Positions 55,177 through 63,328 of a DNA stretch of 64,000 nucleotides are shown here, one piece after another (position 1 is the first letter of the stretch; each line of letters begins with the position of its first letter). The translations under genes were made by a program, and so were the position numbers. Origin of the DNA: Actinomadura latina NBRC 106108 (lineage in GTDB: Bacteria > Actinomycetota > Actinomycetes > Streptosporangiales > Streptosporangiaceae); the NCBI RefSeq assembly GCF_001552195.1, contig NZ_BCQS01000005.1:806001-870000 (forward strand), given 5' to 3'. The notes beneath the pieces were generated by a model. It worked only from the letters and a program-made list of their open reading frames with translations. It was not told the origin of the DNA and did not search any database.

Positions 55177-55967
55177 AGGACGGCGACGCCGCTGAAGTGC
55201 GGGACCTCCGGCTCACCCCACGGTGACGGGTCGGGGCGCCACCGGGAGCACGACACCACACCCGGCTCCAGCAGCCGGGTGCCGGTGAACAGCTCCTCGA
55301 TCTGCTCGGGAGAGCGCGCGCAGATCGGTGTCCCGCCGCGGTCCATCACCTCCCGCACCGCCCGGCGCATCGCCTCCCCGTCCAGCTCGTCGGTCGTGGC
55401 GTCGCAGGTGTGGGAGATGACCAGGTGGCTTCCCGGCGCGAGGCCGCGCAGCAGGTCCGCGACGAGCCGCCGCGCCTCGCCGTCGTCGAGGACGTGGTTC
55501 AGCACGCCCAGCAGCATCAGCGCGACCGGACGCTCGAAGTCGAGGGTGCGGGCGGCCTCGGCGAGCACCGCCGGCGTGTCCCGGATATCGGCCTGGATGT
55601 AGTCGCACGCCCCTTCGGGGCGGCTCGCCAGCAGGGCCCGCGCGTGGGCGAGCACCAGCGGATCGTTGTCCACATAGACGATCCGGCTTTCCGGCGCCAC
55701 ACGCTGCGCGACCTCATGGGTGTTGTCGACGGTGGGCAGCCCCGTGCCCAGGTCGAGGAACTGCCGTATGCCCTGCGAGACCAGGAAGCGCACCGCCCGC
55801 CCGAGAAAGGCCCGGTCCTGTTTGGCGGAATCGGCGATGACGGGCAGGACGCGCAGCACGGCGTCACCCGCCTCACGGTCCACCGGGTAATTGTCCTTAC
55901 CGCCCAGCCAGTAATCCCAGATACGAGCCGAATGCGGCACGCTGGTGTCGATCTCTGGTTCCGGCAT
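55173..55967 (-). CDS. SAM-dependent methyltransferase (DUF574/COG family of actinomycetes)
   Basis: 264 residues from the ATG at 55967 (AGAGGT upstream). SVPHSARIWDYWLGGKDNYP is the family's unmistakable N-terminus, then FLDLGTGLPTVDNTHEVAQ (SAM loop), RIVYVDNDPLVLAHARALL and LLGVLNHVLDD. Large paralogous family in Streptomyces and relatives, substrates unknown; many lie near conservon or regulator genes. Confidence 0.92.
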   Translation of the reverse strand: MPEPEIDTSVPHSARIWDYWLGGKDNYPVDREAGDAVLRVLPVIADSAKQDRAFLGRAVRFLVSQGIRQFLDLGTGLPTVDNTHEVAQRVAPESRIVYVDNDPLVLAHARALLASRPEGACDYIQADIRDTPAVLAEAARTLDFERPVALMLLGVLNHVLDDGEARRLVADLLRGLAPGSHLVISHTCDATTDELDGEAMRRAVREVMDRGGTPICARSPEQIEELFTGTRLLEPGVVSCSRWRPDPSPWGEPEVPHFSGVAVL

Positions 55968-56119
55968 GGGCTGACCTCTTCCGCAACGACGATGACCTTC
56001 CTCATCATCTCCCGGATCAACGGCTTGAGGCCGCGTAGTGCCACATCGGCCGTTTTCCGACGGGGCAGCCCGGCGATTCGTCAGCACGAGAATGCTTGAT
56101 GGCCCGACCGGGAAGGCAG

Positions 56120-56147
56120 ATCGCCGATGGCCTGTCTTTTCGGCGAT
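56120..56147. terminator. Perfect 8-bp hairpin downstream of the PAP2 gene
   Basis: ATCGCCGA (56120-56127) and TCGGCGAT (56140-56147), 12-nt loop with a T run on the plus strand, about 35 bp past the PAP2 stop. A second dyad, CGAACC/GGTTCG (56172-56177, 56187-56192), spans the PAP2 stop codon. Candidate terminators. Confidence 0.4.
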
Positions 56148-56181
56148 AGCCAGATCTGGGAGCGGCACAGCGGCGAACCCC

Positions 56182-56823
56182 TCAGCGAGGTTCGTCCCCG
56201 CGGTTGAACGGCTCCACGGCGATCAGGCCGAAAAGCAGAACGGGGCCCAGAGCGAGGCTGAACAGCACATCGGTGAGCCAATGTTCGTCCGCCAGCGTAA
56301 GGGCGGTCGCGGCGATGCCGCCGGTGGCCAGCGCGATGTTCCGCCGCCGGCGCTGCGTCAGATGCCGGCGTGTGGCGGGCAGGGCGACGACGAGCAGTTC
56401 GAGGACGACCCAGTCCAGCACGAACGCGTTCAGCGTGTGCCCGGACGGATAGGCCGTCCCGTGCGTGAACAGCACATCGACACCGCTGACGGGGAACGTC
56501 CGGGGAATGGACGCCTTCAACCCCGTCTCCAGCAGCGACAGCAGCCCGACAACGACGACGCTCATGACGGGATACCGCAGCGAACGCGTCCGGACCGCCG
56601 CGACGACGGCCAGCGGAGCGATGATCATCACCAGGTTGCCGCGCTGGCCGAGCTTGGTGACCGTGTGAACGGCCACCAGCGCCCCGTCCCGCACGTGGGC
56701 GTCGCAGAACTCGTGAATGATCCAGTCGAGCCGCCTGAGCGGGCCGTCGAGCAGCACGTCGGCCGTGACCAGCACCATGGCCGCGAACAGCAGCGTGTAC
56801 CAGCCCCTCGACCCCCACCGCAC
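56182..56823 (-). CDS. PAP2-superfamily membrane phosphatase
   Basis: 213 residues, about five or six helices. Phosphatase motifs: KASIPRTF (KxxxxxxRP-type region), PSGHTLNAF, and the third motif as LADEHWLTDVL (SRxxxxxHxxxD reduced to DEHWLTD). Likely dephosphorylates a lipid phosphate such as undecaprenyl pyrophosphate or phosphatidic acid. The loss of the motif-3 Arg makes activity less certain. Confidence 0.85.
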   Translation of the reverse strand: MRWGSRGWYTLLFAAMVLVTADVLLDGPLRRLDWIIHEFCDAHVRDGALVAVHTVTKLGQRGNLVMIIAPLAVVAAVRTRSLRYPVMSVVVVGLLSLLETGLKASIPRTFPVSGVDVLFTHGTAYPSGHTLNAFVLDWVVLELLVVALPATRRHLTQRRRRNIALATGGIAATALTLADEHWLTDVLFSLALGPVLLFGLIAVEPFNRGDEPR

Positions 56824-56861
56824 GCCTGCGACATTCCCCGCCTAAGCGGTTTTCCCACATG

Positions 56862-57893
56862 TCAGGGGGTGAGAATGGCGCGTCCCCGGACGCGTCCGGC
56901 GTCCAGATCGTCGATCGCGGACTGGAAGTCGTCCAACCCGTACTTCTTCGTGTGCAGCGTGACCGCGCCACGGGCGGCGAGGGCCATCAGGTCGCACAGG
57001 TCGTTGTAGGACCCGACGAGATTCCCGATGATGTTGATCTCGGCGGAGATGATGTCGATCGTCGGAACATCGACGTTCTCCCCATAGCCCACCACGTGGT
57101 AGTCGCCCGCCTCCCGGAGCATCCGCAGCCCCTCCGCGGTCGTCCCGCCCTCCCCGACGAAGTCGACGACGACCTCCGCGCCGCCGCCGGTCAGATCGAG
57201 CACCTTCTCGACGTGCTCCCCGTCCGCGACGACCCCGTGATCGGCGCCGATCTCGGACGCCAGTTCCACCGCCTCCGGCTTGCGGTCCACCACGATCAGC
57301 TCCGCGGGACTGATCGCCTTGAGCACCTGCACTCCGATGTGCCCGAGCCCGCCGGCCCCGATCACCACGCACCGGTCCCGCGGCGTCAGCCGCCGGGCGG
57401 CTTTCGCCGCCGCGTGGTAGGCCGTGAGCCCGGCGTCGGCGAACGCCGCGACGTCCGCCGGCTCCAGCGCCTCGTCCAGCTTCACCGCACTCCGCGCGGA
57501 CGTCTTCAGATACTCCGCATACCCGCCATCGGAGTCGATGCCGGGGAACTCGCTGTTCTCGCAGTGCACGTCGTCGCCCGACCGGCACGCCCGGCACAGC
57601 CCGCACGTGACGAGCGGATGCAGGATCACCTTGTCGCCCTCGGCGACGTTCGTCACCGCCGGCCCCACGGCCTGCACCCACCCGGCGTTCTCGTGCCCGA
57701 TCGTGTACGGCAGCTCGACACCGGACTTCTCAGCCCACTGTCCCTCCAGGATGTGCAGATCGGTCCGGCACACCCCCGCCCCGCCGATCTTCACAACGAC
57801 GTCGAGCGGCCCGTCCACCTCGGGGACCGGCACTTCCGCCATCCGCAGGTCCTCGCCGTACCCGACGACCCGGACAGCCCGCATAGCGCTCAT
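56862..57893 (-). CDS. Zinc-dependent alcohol dehydrogenase
   Basis: 343 residues from the ATG at 57893, placed 7 nt after GGAG; an upstream ATG at 57899 is too close to it. Catalytic zinc ligands: Cys in GVCRTDLH and His/Glu in GHENAGWV. Structural zinc: four Cys in VTCGLCRACRSGDDVHCEN. Cofactor fold GAGGLGHIGVQVLKAI with the Asp in VVDRKP suggests NAD. Oxidises primary alcohols; substrate unknown. Confidence 0.93.
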   Translation of the reverse strand: MSAMRAVRVVGYGEDLRMAEVPVPEVDGPLDVVVKIGGAGVCRTDLHILEGQWAEKSGVELPYTIGHENAGWVQAVGPAVTNVAEGDKVILHPLVTCGLCRACRSGDDVHCENSEFPGIDSDGGYAEYLKTSARSAVKLDEALEPADVAAFADAGLTAYHAAAKAARRLTPRDRCVVIGAGGLGHIGVQVLKAISPAELIVVDRKPEAVELASEIGADHGVVADGEHVEKVLDLTGGGAEVVVDFVGEGGTTAEGLRMLREAGDYHVVGYGENVDVPTIDIISAEINIIGNLVGSYNDLCDLMALAARGAVTLHTKKYGLDDFQSAIDDLDAGRVRGRAILTP

Positions 57894-57982
57894 GGACATG
57901 CTCCTCGTGGACGGATTCTCCACGGGCCCATACCCGCGGTCCCGAGTCCTCCACGGGCTCGCGGCAATCGCCGAAAACAAAA

Positions 57983-58007
57983 ACCGCAGATCATGAAGAT
58001 CTGCGGT
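57983..58007 (-). terminator. Intrinsic terminator of the tRNA genes
   Basis: 10-bp perfect arms ACCGCAGATC (57983-57992) and GATCTGCGGT (57998-58007), 5-nt loop; on the minus strand it is followed by TTTTTGTTTT. It starts 4 bp past the tRNA-Glu 3' end. Confidence 0.9.
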
Positions 58008-58011
58008 CGTG

Positions 58012-58084
58012 TACCCCCGAGCGGATTCGAACCGCCGTTACCGCCTTGAGAGGGCGGCGTCCTAGGCCACTAGACGACGGGGGC
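58012..58084 (-). tRNA. tRNA-Glu (CUC), copy 1
   Basis: 73 nt: acceptor GCCCCCG/CGGGGGT, D arm GTCTAGTGGCCTAGGAC, anticodon arm CCGCC-CTCTCAA-GGCGG, T arm GGCGG-TTCGAAT-CCGCT, discriminator A. CCA not encoded. Identical to the copy at 58495-58567 and followed by a strong terminator. Confidence 0.95.
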
Positions 58085-58494
58085 CGGACACCCGAGCGAT
58101 CTCCCGCCCGGACCTCGCCAAGCTTACCGGACGACACCCCCCCACCTCGACCACATTTCCCCCACCCCGGCAGCGCGGTGCACGCACCGCACCACCACAT
58201 CCCTTATTACCAAGACACACCGGTCGCGCCTCTGCACCGCGAACGCGTGAACGCCACTTGGACGAACGCAGGCGCTCGGCCGCGCGACTCACATGTGTAC
58301 AGATAGAGGGAGCCGCCGCGAAAGGGCGATGCAAATGGACGCTACCTGGATGTCGCAGTTGAGAGATCCTGCGCGTACGCCCCAGCCACCGTGAGGGCGA
58401 AGCCCGAACACCGGGGATTCCAGGGGGTCGTCCCCCTGGGAGAAACCACAGGTCGGCGAAGACGAGCGAAGCTCGTCGAGCAGCCGAAGCTCAA
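58085..58494. other. 410-bp spacer between the tRNA-Glu copies, with two hairpins
   Basis: No gene recognised. It contains CCAGGGGG/CCCCCTGG (58420-58427, 58432-58439) and GACGAGC-GAA-GCTCGTC (58461-58477). The second may be a weak terminator or processing site for tRNA-Glu copy 2. An ORF-like plus frame starting near 58391 reads into the tRNA and is not credible. Confidence 0.5.
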
Positions 58495-58567
58495 TACCCC
58501 CGAGCGGATTCGAACCGCCGTTACCGCCTTGAGAGGGCGGCGTCCTAGGCCACTAGACGACGGGGGC
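58495..58567 (-). tRNA. tRNA-Glu (CUC), copy 2
   Basis: Identical in all 73 nt to copy 1, flanks unrelated, so the repeat is confined to the tRNA. Lies 24 bp after tRNA-Gln on the same transcript. The spacer contains a 6-bp hairpin GTCCGC/GCGGAC (58571-58576, 58582-58587). Confidence 0.95.
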
Positions 58568-58591
58568 GTGGTCCGCGTGAAGCGGACGCAG

Positions 58592-58663
58592 CTGGGGTAC
58601 CAGGACTCGAACCTAGACTAAGTGAACCAGAATCACTCGTGCTGCCGATTACACCATACCCCA
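58592..58663 (-). tRNA. tRNA-Gln (CUG)
   Basis: 72 nt: acceptor TGGGGTA/TACCCCA, anticodon arm AGTGA-TTCTGGT-TCACT with anticodon CUG, T arm with TTCGAGT, discriminator G. First gene of the tRNA transcript. Neighbourhood with Glu genes is usual upstream of leuCD/ndgR in actinobacteria. Confidence 0.95.
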
Positions 58664-58715
58664 GTGAGGTACGGGCTTCCGTGCCGTTTCCGACCCGGTC
58701 GCTCGCGCCTCGATG

Positions 58716-58744
58716 AGGATACAGGACCTTGGGAGTTCGACCAA
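58716..58744 (-). promoter_or_regulatory. Promoter of the tRNA-Gln/tRNA-Glu transcript
   Basis: On the minus strand TTGGTC (58744-58739), 17 bp, TATCCT (58721-58716), about 50 bp upstream of tRNA-Gln. Confidence 0.6.
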
Positions 58745-58765
58745 AACGATTGCCGGGGACGGGGG

Positions 58766-59404
58766 TCAGCGCGTGAAGTCGGGCGGCCCGATGTGCGTCC
58801 GGCCCCAGTCGACGAGGGGGCGCAGGCGCCGCCACGATGTCCGTACGCGGGTGACGACCTGGCCGGGGTCCTCCATCCAGGGGTCGGCGGGCCAGCCCGT
58901 GCGGGCGTAGAGGGAGCGGTGCCGCAGGAGTTCGAGGCGCGGGTGGTCGGGGGCCGTGCCGCGGGGGCGGGTCTTGAGGCGGTCGCCGGCGATCTCCATG
59001 CCGGCGGAGCGGAGGTCGTCCACGATGGCCTGGAGCTCGCCGCCGTGCGCGTCGGATCCCGCGGCCTCGCGGTAGCGGCGGAGCTGGTCCGGGGTGGGCG
59101 CGTACATGCCGCCCGCGACCATGAGGCCGTCCGCGTCGATCTGGATGTAGAAGCCCTCGCCGGTGTGGCCGCCCTGGTGCGTCTTGTAGGGCGACTTGTC
59201 CTTGCTGAAGCGGACGTCCCGGTACGGGCGGAAGAGCTTGACCGCGCCGAACTCCTCTTCGAGTTCGGCGCACAGCTCCGTCAAGGGTTCGCGTACATGG
59301 CGTTCGTATGTCTCCTTGCGGGACGTCCAGTAGGGCTTGCCGTTGTCAGCCAGCAAGCCTTCGTAGAAGGAGAACGCCTCGTCGGTGAAGCCTCTGAACG
59401 CCAT
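58766..59404 (-). CDS. DUF2461 family protein
   Basis: 212 residues. MAFRGFTDEAFSFYEGLLAD, then NGKPYWTSRKETYE, RPYRDVRFSKDKSPYKTHQG and GFYIQIDADGLMVAGGMY are the family's conserved blocks. No enzymatic function is established. ATG lies 4 bp after the FAH stop, so the two form an operon. Confidence 0.9.
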   Translation of the reverse strand: MAFRGFTDEAFSFYEGLLADNGKPYWTSRKETYERHVREPLTELCAELEEEFGAVKLFRPYRDVRFSKDKSPYKTHQGGHTGEGFYIQIDADGLMVAGGMYAPTPDQLRRYREAAGSDAHGGELQAIVDDLRSAGMEIAGDRLKTRPRGTAPDHPRLELLRHRSLYARTGWPADPWMEDPGQVVTRVRTSWRRLRPLVDWGRTHIGPPDFTR

Positions 59405-59408
59405 GGGC

Positions 59409-60176
59409 TCAGTCGCGTTCGACGACGCGGTTGGTGAGGCTGCCGATGCCCTCGATGGTGACGGTCACCTCGTCCCCGATCTGCAGCGGGCCCACGCCGG
59501 CGGGGGTGCCGGTGAGGATGACGTCGCCGGGCAGCAGCGTCATGACCTGGCTGACGTACTCGACGAGGGCCGGGACGTCGCGCAATAGCAGGGACGTGCG
59601 GGCGTCCTGGCGGACGTCCCCGTTGACGGTCGTGGAGATCGCCAGGTCGGCGGGGTCGGCCTCGGTCTCGATCCACGGGCCGATGGGGCAGAACGTGTCG
59701 AAGCCCTTGGCCCGGGTCCACTGCCCGTCCTTCTTCTGGAGGTCGCGGGCGGTGACGTCGTTGGCGCAGGTGTAGCCGAGGATGACCTCGGCGGCGCGGG
59801 ACGCGGGCACCTCGCGGCACATCCGGCCGATGACGACGGCCAGCTCGCCCTCGTGGTCGACGCGCTCGGACAGCTTCCGCGGGTAGGCGATCGCCTCGCC
59901 GGGGCCGATCACGGCGGTGGACGGCTTGGAGAAGATCACCGGCTCGGCGGGCGGCTCGTCCCCGCCCATCTCGCGGACGTGGTCGGCGTAGTTCTTCCCG
60001 ATCGCGATGATCTTGCTGGGCAGGATCGGCGCGAGCAGCCGGACGTCGGCGAGCGGAAGGCGCTGCCCGGTGAACGTCAGCTCACCGAACGGATGGGCCG
60101 CGATGGCGGCGACGGTGTTCTCCTCCACCACACCGAAGGACATGCCGTCGTCGGTGGAGAACCTGGCGATACGCAT
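59409..60176 (-). CDS. Fumarylacetoacetate hydrolase family protein
   Basis: 255 residues. IIAIGKNYADHVREMG, PVIFSKPSTAVIGPG, DHEGELAVVIGR (metal-binding acids), GYTCANDVTARDLQ and LTGTPAGVGPL are the FAH-fold motifs, as in acylpyruvate hydrolases and 2-hydroxyhepta-diene-dioate isomerases. Substrate undetermined. In many actinobacteria it precedes gltX beside tRNA-Gln/Glu; gltX is not in the next 4 kb here. Confidence 0.92.
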   Translation of the reverse strand: MRIARFSTDDGMSFGVVEENTVAAIAAHPFGELTFTGQRLPLADVRLLAPILPSKIIAIGKNYADHVREMGGDEPPAEPVIFSKPSTAVIGPGEAIAYPRKLSERVDHEGELAVVIGRMCREVPASRAAEVILGYTCANDVTARDLQKKDGQWTRAKGFDTFCPIGPWIETEADPADLAISTTVNGDVRQDARTSLLLRDVPALVEYVSQVMTLLPGDVILTGTPAGVGPLQIGDEVTVTIEGIGSLTNRVVERD

Positions 60177-60197
60177 GTTCGAAAGCCTAGTACTCGG

Positions 60198-61442
60198 TCA
60201 GAAGCCGCACGCCCTGCCGTTCAGCTCGCAGCCCTTGGGGGTGGACGAGGGACCGGCCGCGCCGTACTGGATCTCCCACGTGCCGCCGGGCGGGATCGCC
60301 GGGGCGCCGTCGAGGTTCTTGATCTCCACCTTCGAGCCGCCGTGGACGAGCCGCGCACCCCAGATGTTCTTCACGTCCGCGCCGGGGGCACGGAATGTCA
60401 GCTTCCACGTCTTCATGGGACGGCCGGTCCGGTTGGTGATGACCAACTTGCCCTCGAAGTACCCCTCGTCCTGCTGGACGAGCTGGTAGGTGATCCCCTT
60501 GCCCTCCACGAGCGGGCCGATGGGAGCGGTGGTCGCGGGCGGCGGCATGCTGGGCTGCCGCCCCGCCGCGGGCGGTGTTGCGGGCGGTGTTGCGGGCGGT
60601 GTTGCGGGCGGTGTTGCGGGCGGTGTTGCGGGGGCCCCGCTCGGCGAGGGCGCACCGGGCGCGGGTCCGTCCGTCGCGCCGCCGGCCCCCACCGGCGCCG
60701 ACGCGGCCGGCGACGGCGACGCCGCGGTCTTCCGCTCGCCGTCCGAGCCGCCCCTGGTGAGCAGCAGCGCCACGGTCGCCGCGGCGGCGAGGAGCACCAC
60801 CGCGCCGATCACCCCGACGAGGATCACCGGTCCCCTGGACCGTCTCGGCGGCACTCCCCCGGACGGCATCGCCGGGGCGGTCGCACCGGGCTGCGTCCCC
60901 GGCCCGAGGCCCGCAGAGTGCATCGCGAAAGGGGAAGCCGGGGCGCCGTCGCCCGCCGGGACGGACTCGGACTCGGCCCCGAACTGCGCAGTCCAGGGCG
61001 CCTCTCCGGCGCCCGGCGCGGTTACCGGCTCCAGTGCCGCGACCTGCTCGAACGCCGCCGCTTCCGCCTCCTGCGGCGGGACGGGAGGAGCGGGCTTGTC
61101 AAGCTGGAGGTCGGTGACAGTCGCGGACGCCTTCTCGGGCGCATCGCGGAAGGTCACGTCCGGGTCGTCCGCCGGAGGATCCACGGAGGTCGCCTCCGGA
61201 TCGTCTTCCGGGTCATCGGCCGGTACGTCGTGGAGGGTGACTTCCGGGTCGTCCTCGGGGCCGTCGACTGGGACGTCCTGGAGCGTCGCGTCCCCGAGGT
61301 CGTCCGCGGGCTCGTCGACGACGGGCGAACCGGTGTCCGTCCCCGCTCCCGGCGCGGCGGCCCGGCCGGGGACGCGGAACTCGGCGGTCGTCTTGTGGTC
61401 CGGGGGCACGTACCCGGGGTCCTCGCCGCTCAACTCGTCCAC
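60198..61442 (-). CDS. Membrane-anchored protein with acidic head, Pro-rich linker and CBM2-like domain
   Basis: About 414 residues from the GTG at 61442 (a TTG at 61433 with GGAGG 9 nt upstream is an alternative start). A long acidic cytoplasmic region repeats DVP-DDPEDDPE units, a Pro/Ala region follows, then one membrane helix (GPVILVGVIGAVVLLAAAAT). Outside: a Ser/Pro/Ala linker with five ATPP repeats and a C-terminal CBM2-like domain (YFEGKLVITNRTGRPMKTW, KLTFRAPGADV, IPPGGTWEIQYG, GCELNGRACGF). The closing LNGxxC Cys pair is intact, unlike the protein at 18076. Binding specificity unknown. Confidence 0.75.
   Translation of the reverse strand: MDELSGEDPGYVPPDHKTTAEFRVPGRAAAPGAGTDTGSPVVDEPADDLGDATLQDVPVDGPEDDPEVTLHDVPADDPEDDPEATSVDPPADDPDVTFRDAPEKASATVTDLQLDKPAPPVPPQEAEAAAFEQVAALEPVTAPGAGEAPWTAQFGAESESVPAGDGAPASPFAMHSAGLGPGTQPGATAPAMPSGGVPPRRSRGPVILVGVIGAVVLLAAAATVALLLTRGGSDGERKTAASPSPAASAPVGAGGATDGPAPGAPSPSGAPATPPATPPATPPATPPATPPAAGRQPSMPPPATTAPIGPLVEGKGITYQLVQQDEGYFEGKLVITNRTGRPMKTWKLTFRAPGADVKNIWGARLVHGGSKVEIKNLDGAPAIPPGGTWEIQYGAAGPSSTPKGCELNGRACGF
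60568..60627 (-). repeat. 12-bp tandem repeat, five copies, in the Pro-rich linker
   Basis: Unit GCGGGCGGTGTT (plus strand) repeats five times without change, coding for ATPP-type units in the extracellular linker. Perfect repeats suggest recent slippage and likely length variation between strains. Confidence 0.95.
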
Positions 61443-61525
61443 CCTCCGCTGTCGTCGATCTCATGGAGTCCGACGACGCGCGAAGCGGTTCGGTTCAGAC
61501 CGAACCGAGAGGTGTCCGGAAGGTG

Positions 61526-61897
61526 TCAGCCCGCCGGGGCCGGCTCGAACCCGCGCCGCGCGGCCTGCCGCAGCTGGCGGTTGAGCATGTCGGTGATGAG
61601 CTCGATCGCGTCGGGGGTGGTGGTGTCGAGGGCCCCGCTCAGCCAGCGGGTGGCCTCGGCGAGCAGCTCCTCGGCCGATTCGCCGGCGGGCCCCGCGTCC
61701 GCCATCCGCCCGAGCAGGGCGCCGAGGCGCAGCGCGGCGTCGGCGCGACCCGACTCGGCGGCCCGCCGGTACCAGCCGGCGGCCTCTTCGAGGTCGCCCT
61801 CGCGCTCGTAGACCTCGCCGAGCCCGAACGCCACGTCCGCCCAGGTACCGTCCGTCGGACGCCCAAGGTCCTCAGGGGTCCACGGTCGGACGGGCAT
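61526..61897 (-). CDS. Sel1/TPR-like helical repeat protein
   Basis: 123 residues from the ATG at 61897 (GGAG 7 nt upstream). FGLGEVYEREGDLEEAAGWY and RRAAESGRADAALRLGALLG form a Sel1-like helical hairpin pair. Probably protein-binding. Resembles the Sel1-like linker of the kinase at 26872 only in fold. Confidence 0.8.
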   Translation of the reverse strand: MPVRPWTPEDLGRPTDGTWADVAFGLGEVYEREGDLEEAAGWYRRAAESGRADAALRLGALLGRMADAGPAGESAEELLAEATRWLSGALDTTTPDAIELITDMLNRQLRQAARRGFEPAPAG

Positions 61898-62078
61898 AGG
61901 ATCACTCCGGTAGGTCGGCTCTTGGGGACGGCACGCGGAACACCGCGACAGGCCGTGCAAGTCCTTATAGTGGACGCTTCAACCGAAATCCGCCACCGCT
62001 TTAGCTGGATTTGGCGAAATTTCTGCGTGACCGTACCGATACCGACGGAAACATCCTCGTTCTTTCGAACGACCGGTT

Positions 62079-62483
62079 TCAGTCGGCGGGGTAGCGGACC
62101 AGCGCGTCCTCGAAACCGTCGTGCCCCGAGGCGCAGGAGCGCAGCGGGGCCGGCGCGCCCGCCGCACCGTGCTCCAGCAGCTGCGGGACGGCGCGGGGAT
62201 CGGGGAGCACCTCCGCTCCGAGCCGCACGGGGTCGCGCAGCACCGTCCGCACACCGGGCTCCCCGGAGACGAACTCGCCGAGCACGAATCCCTCGGACTC
62301 GTTCCACACCAGGGCCTGGAGCCCGAGGACGAAGGTCGCGTCACGGGGGTGGCACGGGTCGAGCCAGACGTTCGAGAGCGGCACCCCGCGGGCCTGCAGC
62401 GCATCGCCGACGCGCGTGATGTATCCGCGGGTGACGTCGACGAAGGGGTCCGAGTGAGGCAGGGGTCGAATGCGGTCGATCAC
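62079..62483 (-). CDS. DUF6292-like protein
   Basis: 134 residues from the GTG at 62483 (AGAGGGA upstream). The pattern GYITRVGDALQARGVPLSNV, WLDPCHPRDATFVL, ALVWNESEGFVLGEF and LPDPRAVPQLL agrees with the DUF6292 domain common in actinomycete accessory regions. Function unknown. Confidence 0.7.
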   Translation of the reverse strand: MIDRIRPLPHSDPFVDVTRGYITRVGDALQARGVPLSNVWLDPCHPRDATFVLGLQALVWNESEGFVLGEFVSGEPGVRTVLRDPVRLGAEVLPDPRAVPQLLEHGAAGAPAPLRSCASGHDGFEDALVRYPAD

Positions 62484-62647
62484 TGGTTCATCCCTCTCTT
62501 CGGTCTCTTTACGAAGTATGAGGGAAGTTGATCCCGAATGTCCCGTTTCCGAGGGAGAAATCTGGCCGAAGGCAGGCCAAACAGGCCCTTTCGCCCACAT
62601 ACCTCCCTTCAGCCTCCCTCTTCTCTCCGTTCCCGGCCCGCCCGGGT

Positions 62648-63016
62648 CTAGGCGAACTGGGGAACGGACTGCGCGACGGACTGCGGAACGAGCCGCGAGG
62701 CGAGCCACGGACCGACGACCACGGCGCACGCCCCCGCCGAGCAGAACGCCGTCAGCCGTCCCGGCGCACCCGCCCGCCGGCCGAGTTCGGCGGTGATCAC
62801 CAGGACCGTGGCCCCGGTGACCGCCATCCGCAGCGCTCCGCCCCACGGGTCCCGCGCCGCGGGAAGCTCCCGAACCGGCGTCAGCCGCAGGACGGGAACG
62901 GCCGCCGCACCCGGCTCGTCGATCACGGCCGGCTCCCCCGGCGCGCTCAGCCCCACGGGCTCGCGCGCGATCGGCTGCTGCGGCGCGCCCGGCACCGCGT
63001 CCATCCGGTCTTTCAC
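62648..63016 (-). CDS. Hypothetical protein with one or two hydrophobic segments
   Basis: 122 residues from the ATG at 63016. Disordered Pro/Ala-rich N-terminus, then ALRMAVTGATVLVITAELG and a second weakly hydrophobic stretch, LTAFCSAGACAVVVGPWLA, which may cross the membrane. No family recognised. Same strand as the small membrane gene 44 bp upstream. Confidence 0.55.
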   Translation of the reverse strand: MKDRMDAVPGAPQQPIAREPVGLSAPGEPAVIDEPGAAAVPVLRLTPVRELPAARDPWGGALRMAVTGATVLVITAELGRRAGAPGRLTAFCSAGACAVVVGPWLASRLVPQSVAQSVPQFA

Positions 63017-63060
63017 CTGGAACTCCTTAGGTCAGCGGCCCGCTCCGCGGCGACCGGAGA

Positions 63061-63255
63061 TCATGTGCGCGGCTCGTTCAGTCCCCGGACGGTGACCACC
63101 ACCGGCCGGTACGAGGGCCCGGCCTCCGGCGGCGTGGACGGCTCGGCGCGGAGGTCCACGTTCCTGGTCCGGAAGCCGAAGCTGAAGACGTAGAGCAACA
63201 GGGTCAGGAAGAGCGCCGGTGGCACGAGCACCCACAGCATGATCATCGCGGTCAT
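63061..63255 (-). CDS. Small membrane protein
   Basis: 64 residues, MTAMIMLWVLVPPALFLTLL and continuing LYVFSFGF as one membrane helix, then a polar tail with NVDLRAEPSTPP. GAGGAGG is upstream of the ATG. Divergent from the GntR gene, with the half-site array between. Unknown function; small membrane proteins of this type occur near GntR genes of actinomycete integrative elements (inference). Confidence 0.6.
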   Translation of the reverse strand: MTAMIMLWVLVPPALFLTLLLYVFSFGFRTRNVDLRAEPSTPPEAGPSYRPVVVTVRGLNEPRT

Positions 63256-63328
63256 CTGAACCTCCTCCAGGCGGTTCGCGATATCCCTTACATCCAGTAC
63301 GTCCCACTGATAGCGTTGTCCACGTTTT

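Noticed and set aside
58012..58567. tRNA-Glu direct repeats as attL/attR of a mini-element
   Set aside because: Identity stops exactly at tRNA ends and the 410 bp between hold no integrase or other gene.
60568..60627. Possible CRISPR-like short repeat
   Set aside because: Repeats are directly tandem without spacers and in frame with a coding sequence.
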